This document shows positions 35,935-44,273 of a DNA stretch of 57,424 bases, piece by piece. How positions within the stretch are numbered: position 1 is the first letter of the stretch; every line of letters starts with the position of its first letter. A program made the translations under genes and the position numbers. Under the pieces are notes generated by a model, which did no database searches, was not told where the DNA came from, and saw nothing but the letters and a program-made list of their open reading frames with translations. The DNA comes from Deltaproteobacteria bacterium (GTDB lineage: Bacteria; Desulfobacterota_B; Binatia; UBA9968): positions 1,913 to 59,336 of the forward strand of contig VBKY01000186.1 of NCBI GenBank assembly GCA_005879255.1, in the 5' to 3' direction.

Positions 35935-37062
35935 GGAGCCCAGCAGCTTACGGGCCACGACTGCCGCCGGCTCTCTGATTTTGTTGATCTTCTCTTCGGA
36001 TTGATTTTCCAGCTTGTAGAACTGGTCGAGGGTCAAAAAGTCCTTGCCGGATATCACCCCAAATTCTTTCAGCCATTTGGTCTCCACGTCCAAGCGGCGC
36101 GTGCCGACGCCCAACCCGCGCGCGAAAACCTCTTGACCGTCATGTCCCAGCAACCAGTTGACAAAAACTCTGGTTGCGTTTGGATGAGGCTGGTTCTTGA
36201 ACACAGTGAGATGGCCGTAGCCGCCGCTGACGTAGAGCCCTTCCTTGGGAACCGCAAGAGGCACAACGGGAAGAATCGCTTTGATAAACGGATAGAATTC
36301 AGAATAGCCGATGCCCGAAGTGACGGCGATTTTGCCCTTGGCCAAATTCTCGGCGAGCAAACGAAGATCCCGCGTGATAAAAAGCTTTTGCGCGACGAGC
36401 CGCTTCAGATACTCCTCGCCTTTGATGTAGTGCATGTATGACCACATCGACGAGCCGGAGCCCGGCGTGCGCGGGTCGCTGATGCCGATCCTGCCCTGCA
36501 GTTTGGGATTGAGCAGATCGTCGAACGATTTAAATTCGGCTGGCCTATATTCGTTGGGATTAGCCCAGAGACTGACCGTCTGGTAGGCCACGAAGTTGTA
36601 GATGAAACGCTTGGCATTATCGATATAGATATGGCCGCCCCACCATTGTTTAGGGTCCTTGACGTCGGGCAGAATCAAAAACGGCTCCACGGGTTCCAGG
36701 ATGTTCTCGGGCAAAAGCCCGGTCACCACCGATTCGGTGCCGCCGATGTGCAGATCAAAATACTGCGCGCCGGTTTTGGCCTCGCTGACCATTCTTTGAA
36801 TGATCGCCCCGCCGCGCGCCGGCACGAACTCGACAGCGATGCCGGAGCGCCGCGTAAAGGCGATTTCCATTCCCTTGCGAAGCTCGGGGCTCGGCGGAAT
36901 CGAGGCGACGACCTTGCCTTCTTTTTTGGCAGCCTCGACGATTTTGTCCCAGTCGGCGGGCTTGGTTTGAGCGGTGGCCGGAGTGGCGCTCAGACAAACA
37001 GCTGCAAGCGCCAGCACTGACCTTTTCTTGAGAATAGGACCGATAAGACTTATAGGACTCAT
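35932..37062 (-). CDS. Extracellular solute-binding protein, Fe3+-type ABC
   Basis: This 376-residue protein starts MSPISLIGPILKKRSVLALA, a signal peptide ending TPATAQT. VVASIPPSPELRKGMEIAFT and GIAVEFVPARGGAIIQRMVS match the AfuA/FbpA-like fold (SBP_bac family). Mature parts align with the gene at 37083 throughout, ending LENQSEEKINKIREPAAVVA. Although called Fe3+-type, such proteins in catabolic operons often bind organic acids. It should feed the permease at 31380. Confidence 0.9.
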   Translation of the reverse strand: MSPISLIGPILKKRSVLALAAVCLSATPATAQTKPADWDKIVEAAKKEGKVVASIPPSPELRKGMEIAFTRRSGIAVEFVPARGGAIIQRMVSEAKTGAQYFDLHIGGTESVVTGLLPENILEPVEPFLILPDVKDPKQWWGGHIYIDNAKRFIYNFVAYQTVSLWANPNEYRPAEFKSFDDLLNPKLQGRIGISDPRTPGSGSSMWSYMHYIKGEEYLKRLVAQKLFITRDLRLLAENLAKGKIAVTSGIGYSEFYPFIKAILPVVPLAVPKEGLYVSGGYGHLTVFKNQPHPNATRVFVNWLLGHDGQEVFARGLGVGTRRLDVETKWLKEFGVISGKDFLTLDQFYKLENQSEEKINKIREPAAVVARKLLGS

Positions 37063-37082
37063 ATTAGCCCGATGATCATCCC

Positions 37083-38231
37083 TTACTTGAAAAGTTTTTC
37101 TGCCAGCTGCATCGCCGGCTTGCGAAATTTCACGACGACTTCTTCGGAGCCGTTCTCCAACTCATCAAACTTTTCCGGTGTCATAACTTCTTTGGCCGAG
37201 AGATGGCCAAACTCCTTCGTCCACTTCGTATCGACATCAAAACGCCGCGTCGGCTGTCCCAAGGCCTTAGTGAACGCGCTCTGACCTTCTTTGGACAGCA
37301 GCCAATTTACGAATACTTTCGAAGCATTGGGATGAGGCACATTTTTGAGCACAGCGAGATTGCCGCTGCCAGTGCCGGCATAATAGCCCTCCCTGATATT
37401 CGATATCGGCTTGACCGGGAGCCCGGCTTTGATGAACGGCAGATAACTATAATAAGAAACGCCGATGGAGATCATCGACTTGCCGCGCGCCACCGTCTCG
37501 GCGAGCTGACGCAGGTTTCGCCCGACCATCATGTCTTGCACCGCAAGTTTGGCAAGAAATGATTCCCCTTTCATCTTTAGCAAAAAAGCCCAGTTCGATT
37601 CTCCCGAGCCGGGCGAGCGCGGATCCAATATAACGATTTTTCCCTTCCTCTTCGGATCTAGCAGACTATCCCAGGAACTGATCTCTTCAGGCTTGACCAG
37701 CGTTGAGTTGTACCAGATGGTTTCGGTCATATAAGCGGTAAAGCTGTAAACGTACCTTTTCGCGTTGTCTGCCCAGATATGGCCACCCCACCAATATTTT
37801 GCATCTCTGACTTCAGGGAGCACCATCGCCGGCATTACCGGCTCGAGAAAATTAGGCGCTAGCAAACCCGTAATGATGGATGACGTCCCGCCAATGTGGA
37901 GATCAACGGAGCGCACGCCGGCGTTTTGCTCTTCAGCGATCTTGTTGATGTTGCTCGACCCGCGCGCGACGTTGAGCTCGAGCTCGATGCCAGGAAAGGC
38001 TCTTTGAAATCCCGTGTCGAGTTCCTTGCGCAACTCGGCGCTGGTGGGAATCGAAACGACTACCTTGCCTTCTTTCTTGGCGGCCTCGACGATCTTCTCC
38101 CAATCGGCGGAGCGGGATTGAGCGAAAGTAAGACCGACGTTCAGACAATTGATTGCGACCGTCACCAGCACTAAGCTTTTCTGCAGTATAGGACCGATCA
38201 GACCCATAGGACCCATACTTAAACTCCCCAT
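37083..38231 (-). CDS. Extracellular solute-binding protein, Fe3+-type ABC (paralogue)
   Basis: The ATG at 38231 lies eight bases after GGAGG and is preferred over 38246. The 382-residue product begins MGSLSMGPMGLIGPILQKSL and then a hydrophobic signal region ending LTFAQS. VVVSIPTSAELRKELDTGFQ and GIELELNVARGSSNINKIAE follow, and the C-terminus ENGSEEVVVKFRKPAMQLAE mirrors the paralogue at 35932. Two paralogous binding proteins for one permease suggest related ligands. The odd Met/Gly/Pro-rich N-terminus is coded by a short repeat also seen before the paralogue. Confidence 0.9.
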   Translation of the reverse strand: MGSLSMGPMGLIGPILQKSLVLVTVAINCLNVGLTFAQSRSADWEKIVEAAKKEGKVVVSIPTSAELRKELDTGFQRAFPGIELELNVARGSSNINKIAEEQNAGVRSVDLHIGGTSSIITGLLAPNFLEPVMPAMVLPEVRDAKYWWGGHIWADNAKRYVYSFTAYMTETIWYNSTLVKPEEISSWDSLLDPKRKGKIVILDPRSPGSGESNWAFLLKMKGESFLAKLAVQDMMVGRNLRQLAETVARGKSMISIGVSYYSYLPFIKAGLPVKPISNIREGYYAGTGSGNLAVLKNVPHPNASKVFVNWLLSKEGQSAFTKALGQPTRRFDVDTKWTKEFGHLSAKEVMTPEKFDELENGSEEVVVKFRKPAMQLAEKLFK

Positions 38232-38253
38232 CGGCCTAACCTCCAAACCGACT

Positions 38254-39369
38254 TCATAACTCCGCGTATTCGAACTGCGGCATTTCCATCGGCACCGCGA
38301 CCTTGGCGATTGCCGCTTCGAAATCGAGGCGAATCTGCGGATCTTCGTCTTCGTACTCGATCATCGTGCCGCCCTCGCGTACGCTGGTACGAACTCCTTC
38401 CTTGTTAATCGCGCGCCAGCAGCCAAGCAGAAACTTTCCCGACTGCCCGCTATAGCGGAATGCCAGCTGCCGCGCTGGTTCGTTGCCGGTATTGAAATGC
38501 TGGTGATACCAACCGCTGGGCGGACTGAAAACGCTACCTTCGCGCCAGTTGACGCGCACGACTTGCGCCGCGTTGCCCGCGCGGTAGGGGCGCATGCCGG
38601 CTTCCGGCGGCCACATCAAAGTGTAACCTTTGGAGCGCAGGATCAACAAAATCGCTCCGCCTTGGTGAAAATGCGCTTTATGATAACGGCCGACAGGCCA
38701 CTCGGCGATATGACCGACCAATGTGCTGCCGCCCATATCGAAAGAGGTGATGCGCACGCCGAAGCCTTTGGCCTCCGACGGATCGACCAAAGCGCCGCGG
38801 GCGTCGGCAATAAAGTTCGATTCCCAGTTGATAAAACCGCCGACTTCCTTTCGGTCGGAGGTGGGAACAAAATAATTGGCCTGGCCGTCGAAGCGGTCAT
38901 CGAACTTATAATCACAGCCCATCACAAACGGCACGTTGTGAAGCAGATCGATCATCAGCGGCGCGCTGGTGACAGCGAGAAAGATTGCCGGCTCGTTGCT
39001 GCCGTTGATCATGCGATGGCGCGTGTTGAGGGGGATGGCGAACAAGCTGCCCTGATGCCATTCAAAGTGCATCTTGCGCTTGTCGTCTCCGGCAGACCAA
39101 ATCTCCGTCGCGCCGATGCCTTTAATGATGTAAATCAATTCTTCATACAGATGATTTTCCGGCTGGAGCGCGCCTCCGGCGGGAATTTCGCACACGTACA
39201 TGCCGGTGAAGCCTTCCATGCCCTTGAGGTCGATGTACGCGCCGCTGCCACCGGTGCGTTTCCATGGTTTACGCGGCAAGGCCGTCACGTCCTCGATGCC
39301 GTAACCGTCCACCACCGGAATCCCTTCCTCCTTGAGCCACAATTCATAGCTGGTTGCTCGTTTTCCCAC
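38254..39369 (-). CDS. Bicupin domain protein
   Basis: The GTG at 39369 follows AAAGGA and lies 13 bases after the UbiD stop; the longer frame to 39411 would overlap that gene. The 371-residue product begins GKRATSYELWLKEEGIPVVD after the start. Cupin 1 has LQPENHLYEELIYIIKGIG; cupin 2 has GRYHKAHFHQGGAILLILRS and YHQHFNTGNEPARQLAFRYS, with His ligands as in the protein at 33177. It completes the upstream UbiD-bicupin-binding-protein module. Function unknown. Confidence 0.88.
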   Translation of the reverse strand: MGKRATSYELWLKEEGIPVVDGYGIEDVTALPRKPWKRTGGSGAYIDLKGMEGFTGMYVCEIPAGGALQPENHLYEELIYIIKGIGATEIWSAGDDKRKMHFEWHQGSLFAIPLNTRHRMINGSNEPAIFLAVTSAPLMIDLLHNVPFVMGCDYKFDDRFDGQANYFVPTSDRKEVGGFINWESNFIADARGALVDPSEAKGFGVRITSFDMGGSTLVGHIAEWPVGRYHKAHFHQGGAILLILRSKGYTLMWPPEAGMRPYRAGNAAQVVRVNWREGSVFSPPSGWYHQHFNTGNEPARQLAFRYSGQSGKFLLGCWRAINKEGVRTSVREGGTMIEYEDEDPQIRLDFEAAIAKVAVPMEMPQFEYAEL

Positions 39370-39382
39370 ACCTGATTCCTTT

Positions 39383-40957
39383 CTATTTTTTAACGGAGTA
39401 AAAATAGTCACCCCGCGCCACCGCGGCGGCCAATTCGTCGTCTTGTGCGGTCCAAAGATCCAAGGGATAGCCGTGCCAAGGCGTGCGCAGCTTGAGCTCG
39501 GGCATCTCCTCTGCTCGCCAAATCTCCAGCGCCCGCTCCATAAATTCTTTTTTCGGCAAACCCACTGGGGGGTATTTGCCTTTGCGGGTCGCGTCGATGA
39601 GCAAGCCCGAACAGCCGACGGGAGGTGGAAAGAAGCGTTCTTCAGGATTGGTCATGAGAGCGTAGGCGGAAGGATCTAATAACGGACTCTTTCCAGTGAC
39701 AATCTGCGCGTCGCGATGCGGCTGTGAAGCGAAGCTGATCGCCCACATCACCATTTCGGCATCCTTGGGATCGATGTCTTCGTCAACGGTGATAATAATC
39801 TTGTTGGTCGTGTCCATACCCGACGCCGCTTGCAACGCTTGCTTGGGTTTCGACGGATGGCTCTTCGCCATTCGGATCACCCACCAATTCCAGCCGCCGC
39901 CCATCTCGGGACAACAGACTTCCAACACTTCCGGAATGTTGCAGCTATACTTGAGAAAATTATAGAGCATCATTTCGCGACAGGTGCGCGAGATGCCGTT
40001 CGACTCGCTGGGCGGCAGCCCGACGAGAATCGCTGTGAAAATCGCATTGCGTCGGTGCGTGATCGCCTTGATGTCGATCACCGGGCGCAAACCGCGCTCG
40101 GCCATGAGATAACCCGGATAGTCGCTGAAGGGCTCACCCCGCTCCATCGCGTCGATGGAAATTTCACCTTCGATCACGATTTCCGCGTCGGCAGGAACCT
40201 CCAAGGGGATCGTCTTGCAGGGCACCATCTCGACCGGCCGCTGGCGAATGCCACCGGCAACCGCGATCTCGTCGATGCCATAGGGTAAGTTGGCTGCTGA
40301 AACATAGACAATGTCGGGCAGGCATCCGAGCACGATCGCCACCGGCAGCGGCTCCTTGCGTCGCACCGCTTTGGGGTGATGGTAGAGTAGCGCGTGGTGG
40401 GTTCGAGCGATGCCCGCGATGAGCTTTTGGTCGCCGCGAAAGTGACCGCTGTACATGCCGACGTTGCGCATTCCCGTTTCGGGATCCTTGGTGATGAATG
40501 GCGCCGTCACCCGGATGCCGCAGCTGAAACCAGGCTCTTCCACCGGCGACGGCAAGCGCGTCACAGGAAATTCTTTCAACCTGCCGCCGCTATAAACCTC
40601 TTCTTGCACCGGCGCGCGGGCGACAATTTTTGCTTCGTACATGTGAGCGAGCGCGTGTCGCCAGTTTTCATAAATATCACCTGCGTCTTCACAGCCTAAT
40701 CCGAGCGCTGTGACCGTTCGCGATGATCCGTACATGCCGGTTGCGACCTGGATGTCGAATTGTCTACCGCTGCCATCGCGCACGTTTTCAAATAGGAATG
40801 CCTGCCGCTTGTGGTCGTCGATGCCACGGTATTGGAGCCGCATCAGTGGCATCAGTTCGGTATCTTTGTTCACTGGCCGGCGCCAACGATACAGTTTGCC
40901 GCGCGTCTGCAGATCGTCTACGTAATCGCGAAAGTCACCGTAATAACTTCGAGACAT
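39383..40957 (-). CDS. UbiD family decarboxylase with altered active-site residues
   Basis: This 524-residue protein has AAAGGA upstream of the ATG. Overall fold segments are UbiD-like (RDYVDDLQTRGKLYRWRRPV, VLGCLPDIVYVSAANLPYG, ADAEIVIEGEIS). The prFMN segment reads RNVGMYSGHFRGDQKLIAGI, with Ser where Fdc1 has Arg173. The acidic segment reads ERGEPFSDYPGYL, so the second Glu is Asp and the first is displaced by one. It may act on a different substrate class or have lost decarboxylation. First gene of the operon. Confidence 0.88.
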   Translation of the reverse strand: MSRSYYGDFRDYVDDLQTRGKLYRWRRPVNKDTELMPLMRLQYRGIDDHKRQAFLFENVRDGSGRQFDIQVATGMYGSSRTVTALGLGCEDAGDIYENWRHALAHMYEAKIVARAPVQEEVYSGGRLKEFPVTRLPSPVEEPGFSCGIRVTAPFITKDPETGMRNVGMYSGHFRGDQKLIAGIARTHHALLYHHPKAVRRKEPLPVAIVLGCLPDIVYVSAANLPYGIDEIAVAGGIRQRPVEMVPCKTIPLEVPADAEIVIEGEISIDAMERGEPFSDYPGYLMAERGLRPVIDIKAITHRRNAIFTAILVGLPPSESNGISRTCREMMLYNFLKYSCNIPEVLEVCCPEMGGGWNWWVIRMAKSHPSKPKQALQAASGMDTTNKIIITVDEDIDPKDAEMVMWAISFASQPHRDAQIVTGKSPLLDPSAYALMTNPEERFFPPPVGCSGLLIDATRKGKYPPVGLPKKEFMERALEIWRAEEMPELKLRTPWHGYPLDLWTAQDDELAAAVARGDYFYSVKK

Positions 40958-40998
40958 TCGAATCCATTCCTTTCAGAATCAGAGCGTACCCCGTCATT

Positions 40999-41155
40999 TC
41001 AATTTAGCTGAGCAACCCTTTGCGCCGGCTCGCGAACCTTGTCGAGCTTCTCTTCCGATTGGTTTTCTACTTGTAAGAATTCTTTGACCGACCTGTGATC
41101 CTTGGCGGGAAGCGTGACACGGGGATTTTAGGAACTTGGTCATCGACGAAGAACT
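40999..41155 (-). pseudogene. C-terminal remnant of a third Fe3+-type binding protein
   Basis: KEFLQVENQSEEKLDKVREP in the minus strand, ending AQRVAQLN with TGA at 40999-41001, is plainly the tail of the binding-protein family encoded at 35932 (YKLENQSEEKINKIREP). A little upstream, in another frame, SSMTKFLKSPCH recalls ETKWLKEFGVIS of the same protein. The rest of the gene is gone. It lies just upstream of the first UbiD gene, where a complete binding protein would make a further module. Confidence 0.75.
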
Positions 41156-41688
41156 CTCTATCCGCTTCCCTTGCCAATTCGTGGCTCCATACACAAAACT
41201 GGTTCGAGAGTTAAATTTGGCTGGATAGTGATTTCTTTATAGACAAATATTCCATATGTCAAGTAATTTTGCCACAGATTTTCGAGGATTTCCGAATGAC
41301 TTAACCGCGAAATCAATTCGGCCGACCTTTAGGGGGCTGTCTCGAATGAAGCCGCGCGTCATTAGAAAATCGTAGAGAGAAAGAAGAAGGAGCGAGTGAG
41401 GAGGGGTCGAAACTCCCGGCGACGTTCTACTCGGCAAGCTTTTTTTCACACCAAACAGTTAACAAAGCATCGCGTCTCACAGAACTAATGGGCACGTCAC
41501 AATTTCTTGATTCACGATCCACTTACCTCACGCCGTGACAAATAAATTGTCCAGGATGCAACTGATGGCACGGTTGATGCGTCATGAAAGCTTCATACTC
41601 TAGAATTTCAGATCCACAGCATCGGCTAAAACTGTCCTCGGAACTGACACAGGATTGTTTTGGAGGACAAAAGCAATGTTTGCTGAAA
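41156..41688. other. Gene-free border region of the island
   Basis: AT-richer than the DNA to its left. It holds the degenerate tRNA-like repeat at 41389-41440. GGAGG at 41662-41666 lies nine bases before an ATG (41676) that opens only an eight-codon frame, MFAENGTR, overlapping the start of the next gene; this could be a tiny leader or a relic of a changed start. Confidence 0.4.
41389..41440 (-). repeat. Degenerate copy of the tRNA-Gly 3' half (possible old att site)
   Basis: GGAGCGAGTGAGGAGGGGTC followed by GAAACTCCCGG and, after a variable part, CGGCAAGC follows the same order as the att repeats at 42497 and 55499, with single-base insertions and changes. The first 30 bases differ by only a few positions. 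It suggests an older insertion at the same tRNA whose border has drifted. Confidence 0.6.
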
Positions 41689-42201
41689 ATGGCACACGCT
41701 AAATCGCTAAGAGTGATCGGGCAGGCACTGGAGGTTGCCAAGGTTGCGACGTTCGAGCTGGAGAATGACGGCCAATCCTACGACGTGCGAAGCGATTCCC
41801 TGACTCAAACGGGCGAATGGATTTTGCGAAACGCTCTTACCGCTCTGCGAAGTGATCGCCAAGCGAACGTTAACCGATCGTTGCGTTTCAGTCCAACCGA
41901 TATATCTCGGCTTGACACCGAGGCACAAAGGAGAAGGCAACCTCATTCTCTTTCCCACATGCAGGGGGCAAGTAAGCTGTCTCAACTTTTACGCACTCTG
42001 GGCGATCACCTTGACAGAACCGAGGTAAGCGCCTTTCGTATTTCCTGGACGCCCCTTTCCGTTTTTGTCGGTTATCAGGGACCGGGTGGGCAGATGATTG
42101 TAGAACGTTTACCTCTGAAAAATTGCAGCAGTTGGGTTTGCATACGAGATTCCGGCGGTCCAATCGTGATGTCTGAACGATTTCTGTCATACATAGCGTG
42201 A
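41689..42201 (+). CDS. Unknown two-module protein (paralogue of 44941-45435)
   Basis: The ATG at 41689 is chosen by comparison with the paralogue (both start MA...LR). The 170-residue protein has two copies of a short module: LRVIGQALEVAKVATFELEN near residue 7 and LRTLGDHLDRTEVSAFRISW near residue 102, joined by a basic segment with ILRNALTALRSDRQANVNRS. Each module looks like a helix followed by one or two strands. No known domain is recognised. It lies between a degenerate and a clear att repeat, so it is probably mobile-element cargo. A frame to 41584 is open upstream. Confidence 0.6.
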   Translation: MAHAKSLRVIGQALEVAKVATFELENDGQSYDVRSDSLTQTGEWILRNALTALRSDRQANVNRSLRFSPTDISRLDTEAQRRRQPHSLSHMQGASKLSQLLRTLGDHLDRTEVSAFRISWTPLSVFVGYQGPGGQMIVERLPLKNCSSWVCIRDSGGPIVMSERFLSYIA

Positions 42202-42463
42202 ATCTGGTCAAGTGACCCTTGGTTCCGACTCATCTAGGCTTTATCTCACATTCTCCCCTGTGCTTGAGATATTCAGCCGGGAACGTAAAGAGTGAAGTAG
42301 GGTGAGTGGCACGGTAGCTGCGGCGACCCGATCATGGGAATTTGAATCGTGATTTAGTCCCAGCAATAAGACAGTTATCCGTATTTTTAACGCGCATAAA
42401 ACGCTCTGAGGCTTTAGAATCTGTCTGAGAGTAACCTGAGCTCCGGGAGAGCCCGCAAGAAAC

Positions 42464-42494
42464 AAAAAAGCCCTCGATTCCTCGGGGGCTTTTT
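42464..42494. terminator. Intrinsic terminator-like hairpin in the distal att repeat
   Basis: AAAAAAGCCC, a short loop and GGGGGCTTTTT form a symmetrical hairpin with A- and T-runs, so it could end transcription on either strand. It matches in position and arms the hairpin behind the intact tRNA-Gly at 55466-55494. Confidence 0.7.
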
Positions 42495-42496
42495 CA

Positions 42497-42545
42497 TGGA
42501 GCGGGTGAGGAGGGTCGAACTCCCGACCTTATGCTTGGCAAGCAT
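42497..42545 (-). repeat. Distal att repeat: 3' 49 bp of tRNA-Gly
   Basis: These 49 bases are identical to 55499-55547, covering the CCA end, acceptor 3' strand, T arm, variable loop and the anticodon arm of tRNA-Gly(GCC). The sequence then diverges, so the D arm and 5' acceptor strand are missing and no functional tRNA is made. A duplicated tRNA 3' end is the classical product of tyrosine-recombinase integration. Confidence 0.85.
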
Positions 42546-42736
42546 GGTCGGAGAAAAAAGGCGCGCTGATGCTAAGCTCGCAGCCCACCTTGCAAACATT
42601 CAGTCTGCAAAGTTTTTTTTCTGTTCTTGGCGGTTAATCCGCCATCCCTAGACATCCCTAAAAATCCCCGCGAAACCCGAAAAAAGTGCAACGTTGCACG
42701 TCGCAGAAATGCGTCCATGAGGCAACAGGTAATAAC

Positions 42737-43129
42737 CTAGCTCAGAAGCGTTAAGGTGCGTGCCGTCTTGAGGAACACGTAAGCCAAGGTTCGCGAATAG
42801 CGGTCCTTCCCGTCGCTGCGCCGACTTGAAAGCGGATCAAACTCTAACCGCACCAATTTCTCCTCGACCATGCGCTTCGTAAACGCCGAGGCTTCCTTCC
42901 CGAATGCTTCGACAGCGTTGTTAGGATGAACAGTCTCTGGCGTGTTGACACCGATGAGCCGCACACGTTCCCCAGTGCCCAAGACAAGTGTGTCGCCGTC
43001 AACAACACGTTGAACGTATTCACGATCAGCGGAGATTACTTCACTGTCGGCTGCGAGTACAGAAACAACGATGAAGCCAGGTAGATACAAATTCCCGCGT
43101 TTACCGGGGCGTCGCTTTCGAAACGGCAT
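42737..43129 (-). pseudogene. Thermonuclease (SNase) family protein with frameshifted C-terminus
   Basis: In this 130-residue frame RVVDGDTLVLGTGERVRLIG, VNTPETVHP, FGKEASAFTKRMV and DRYSRTLAYVFL give the staphylococcal-nuclease core with its Asp, two Arg and Glu catalytic positions. After YVFL the family expects DGTxxNAEL; here another frame supplies DGTHLNASELGYYLL, to a stop at 42648, so a one-base shift near 42772 alters the tail. The product may have a signal or anchor at its N-terminus. Activity is doubtful. Confidence 0.7.
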
Positions 43130-43256
43130 GGCGCGACATTCTCCACCAGCATAGCGAAGCCGTCAAGCTTCTTTGCTGTTAGGTTGGCAGTAAGAGGTAA
43201 ATTCTCGGCTTCCGGCTTGCAGCCGTGAGGCCGGGCGCGTTATCGCTGTAGGAACC

Positions 43257-43778
43257 ATGCCAACCTTCAGTGCAAGAATAATGAGGGTCGTTGCACTAGT
43301 GCTCGGCTTGCCGCTCACATACGCCGCATGCTCTGCTCGACAGACTGTGCCTCGGTTTGTGAAGATGCAGACGAAGTTCGATTACTCGGAACATGAACCC
43401 TATGCGAAACCAGGCGAAAACAGCATAAGCGGACAAGCCTTTCTCACGCGGCAAGAAGATAGCGTCGTCACCTGTGCAGGAAACCGGGTTTTGTTGCTGC
43501 CAGCGACTTCTTACTTCCGAGAAATGATCGGGCGCATGGTCGCCGGAAGCGAACCTGAACCCCCAAAGACAGCCTATCCAAGTTTGAAGAACATGATCAG
43601 AAGGACTCAATGCGACGCACAAGGCAATTTCTCGTTTCCGGCAATTCCCGATGGGGCGTGGTTTATACTGACGCAAGTGAATGCCAGGCACGGCGGTGTG
43701 TTGATAACAGAAATGACGTTGTCAAATCGCAGTACGATACAAGTTTTACTCACCGATAAACACCTCGTGGGTCGCTGA
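43257..43778 (+). CDS. Secreted hypothetical protein with a carboxypeptidase-regulatory-like fold
   Basis: This 173-residue protein has a signal peptide (VALVLGLPLTYAACSA) that may be a lipoprotein type, since a Cys follows. The mature part ENSISGQAFLTRQEDSVVTC, then RVLLLPATSYFREMIG and a final CDAQGNFSFPAIPDGAWFIL, resembles small beta-sandwich proteins in which a C-terminal GxFxFxxIPxGxY element is found. Probably exported; role unknown. It is island cargo. Confidence 0.7.
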   Translation: MPTFSARIMRVVALVLGLPLTYAACSARQTVPRFVKMQTKFDYSEHEPYAKPGENSISGQAFLTRQEDSVVTCAGNRVLLLPATSYFREMIGRMVAGSEPEPPKTAYPSLKNMIRRTQCDAQGNFSFPAIPDGAWFILTQVNARHGGVLITEMTLSNRSTIQVLLTDKHLVGR

Positions 43779-44273
43779 CTCTCGGTTAATCCATTGTCCG
43801 CCCTTCTGTCCGTGAACTATCGCCGAACCAGTTTTTGTTAAGGTTAACTGCGCATTGTTGCAGTTCGCCAGCCCCAGAGCTTGCCCTGTTTATTGCCGAC
43901 AAGCTCATCGTCGTGCCTGTGGACATTTCGCCGGGCCGAAAACTTTTTCAGCGGTTACTGCACCAAGTCGGAGCCGCGTAGCTCTTTACTATGCGCCTTT
44001 TTGGCATCGATGGAGTTGCGACGAGCCTTGGCTGAGAGCGGTGATCGTCGGCCTCGAATTACAATCCACGCTAGGCGATAACCGCAGCCGAGGCACTGAC
44101 CATTAACGGCCTGGAGTGGCGTGATGCGTCCTGGCTGGGGAAGAATGATCCAGAGATGCCGTTACAGTGAGGGCATGAGCGATAGAGGTATTTAGCCATG
44201 GGCTTCATACAGTTACGTTCTTTGAAAGCGCAACTCGTTTTGGCGGTCTCTTTGGTGGAGGATCTCCGATTTT
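43779..44273. other. Gene-free stretch in the island
   Basis: About 495 bases. Several short frames on both strands overlap one another and none has a ribosome site or a recognisable motif. I see no repeat or hairpin of note. Confidence 0.4.

Larger units (their letters stand above)
42202..42736. other. Intergenic region containing the distal att repeat
   Basis: No gene is called. It holds the terminator-like hairpin and att repeat (42464-42545), and a perfect 14-bp palindrome GTGCAACGTTGCAC at 42686-42699. The 13-mer AAAAAAGTGCAAC at 42680-42692 recurs at 55402-55414, within the integrase remnant; the translation KSATL is shared there, so this may be a scrap of another integrase tail. Confidence 0.45.

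Noticed and set aside
38497..39375. 292-residue plus-strand frame
   Set aside because: It is the antisense of the bicupin at 38254; no motif or ribosome site supports it.
42497..42573. Second tRNA-Gly gene
   Set aside because: Only the 3' half is present; the D arm and 5' acceptor strand are replaced by unrelated sequence.
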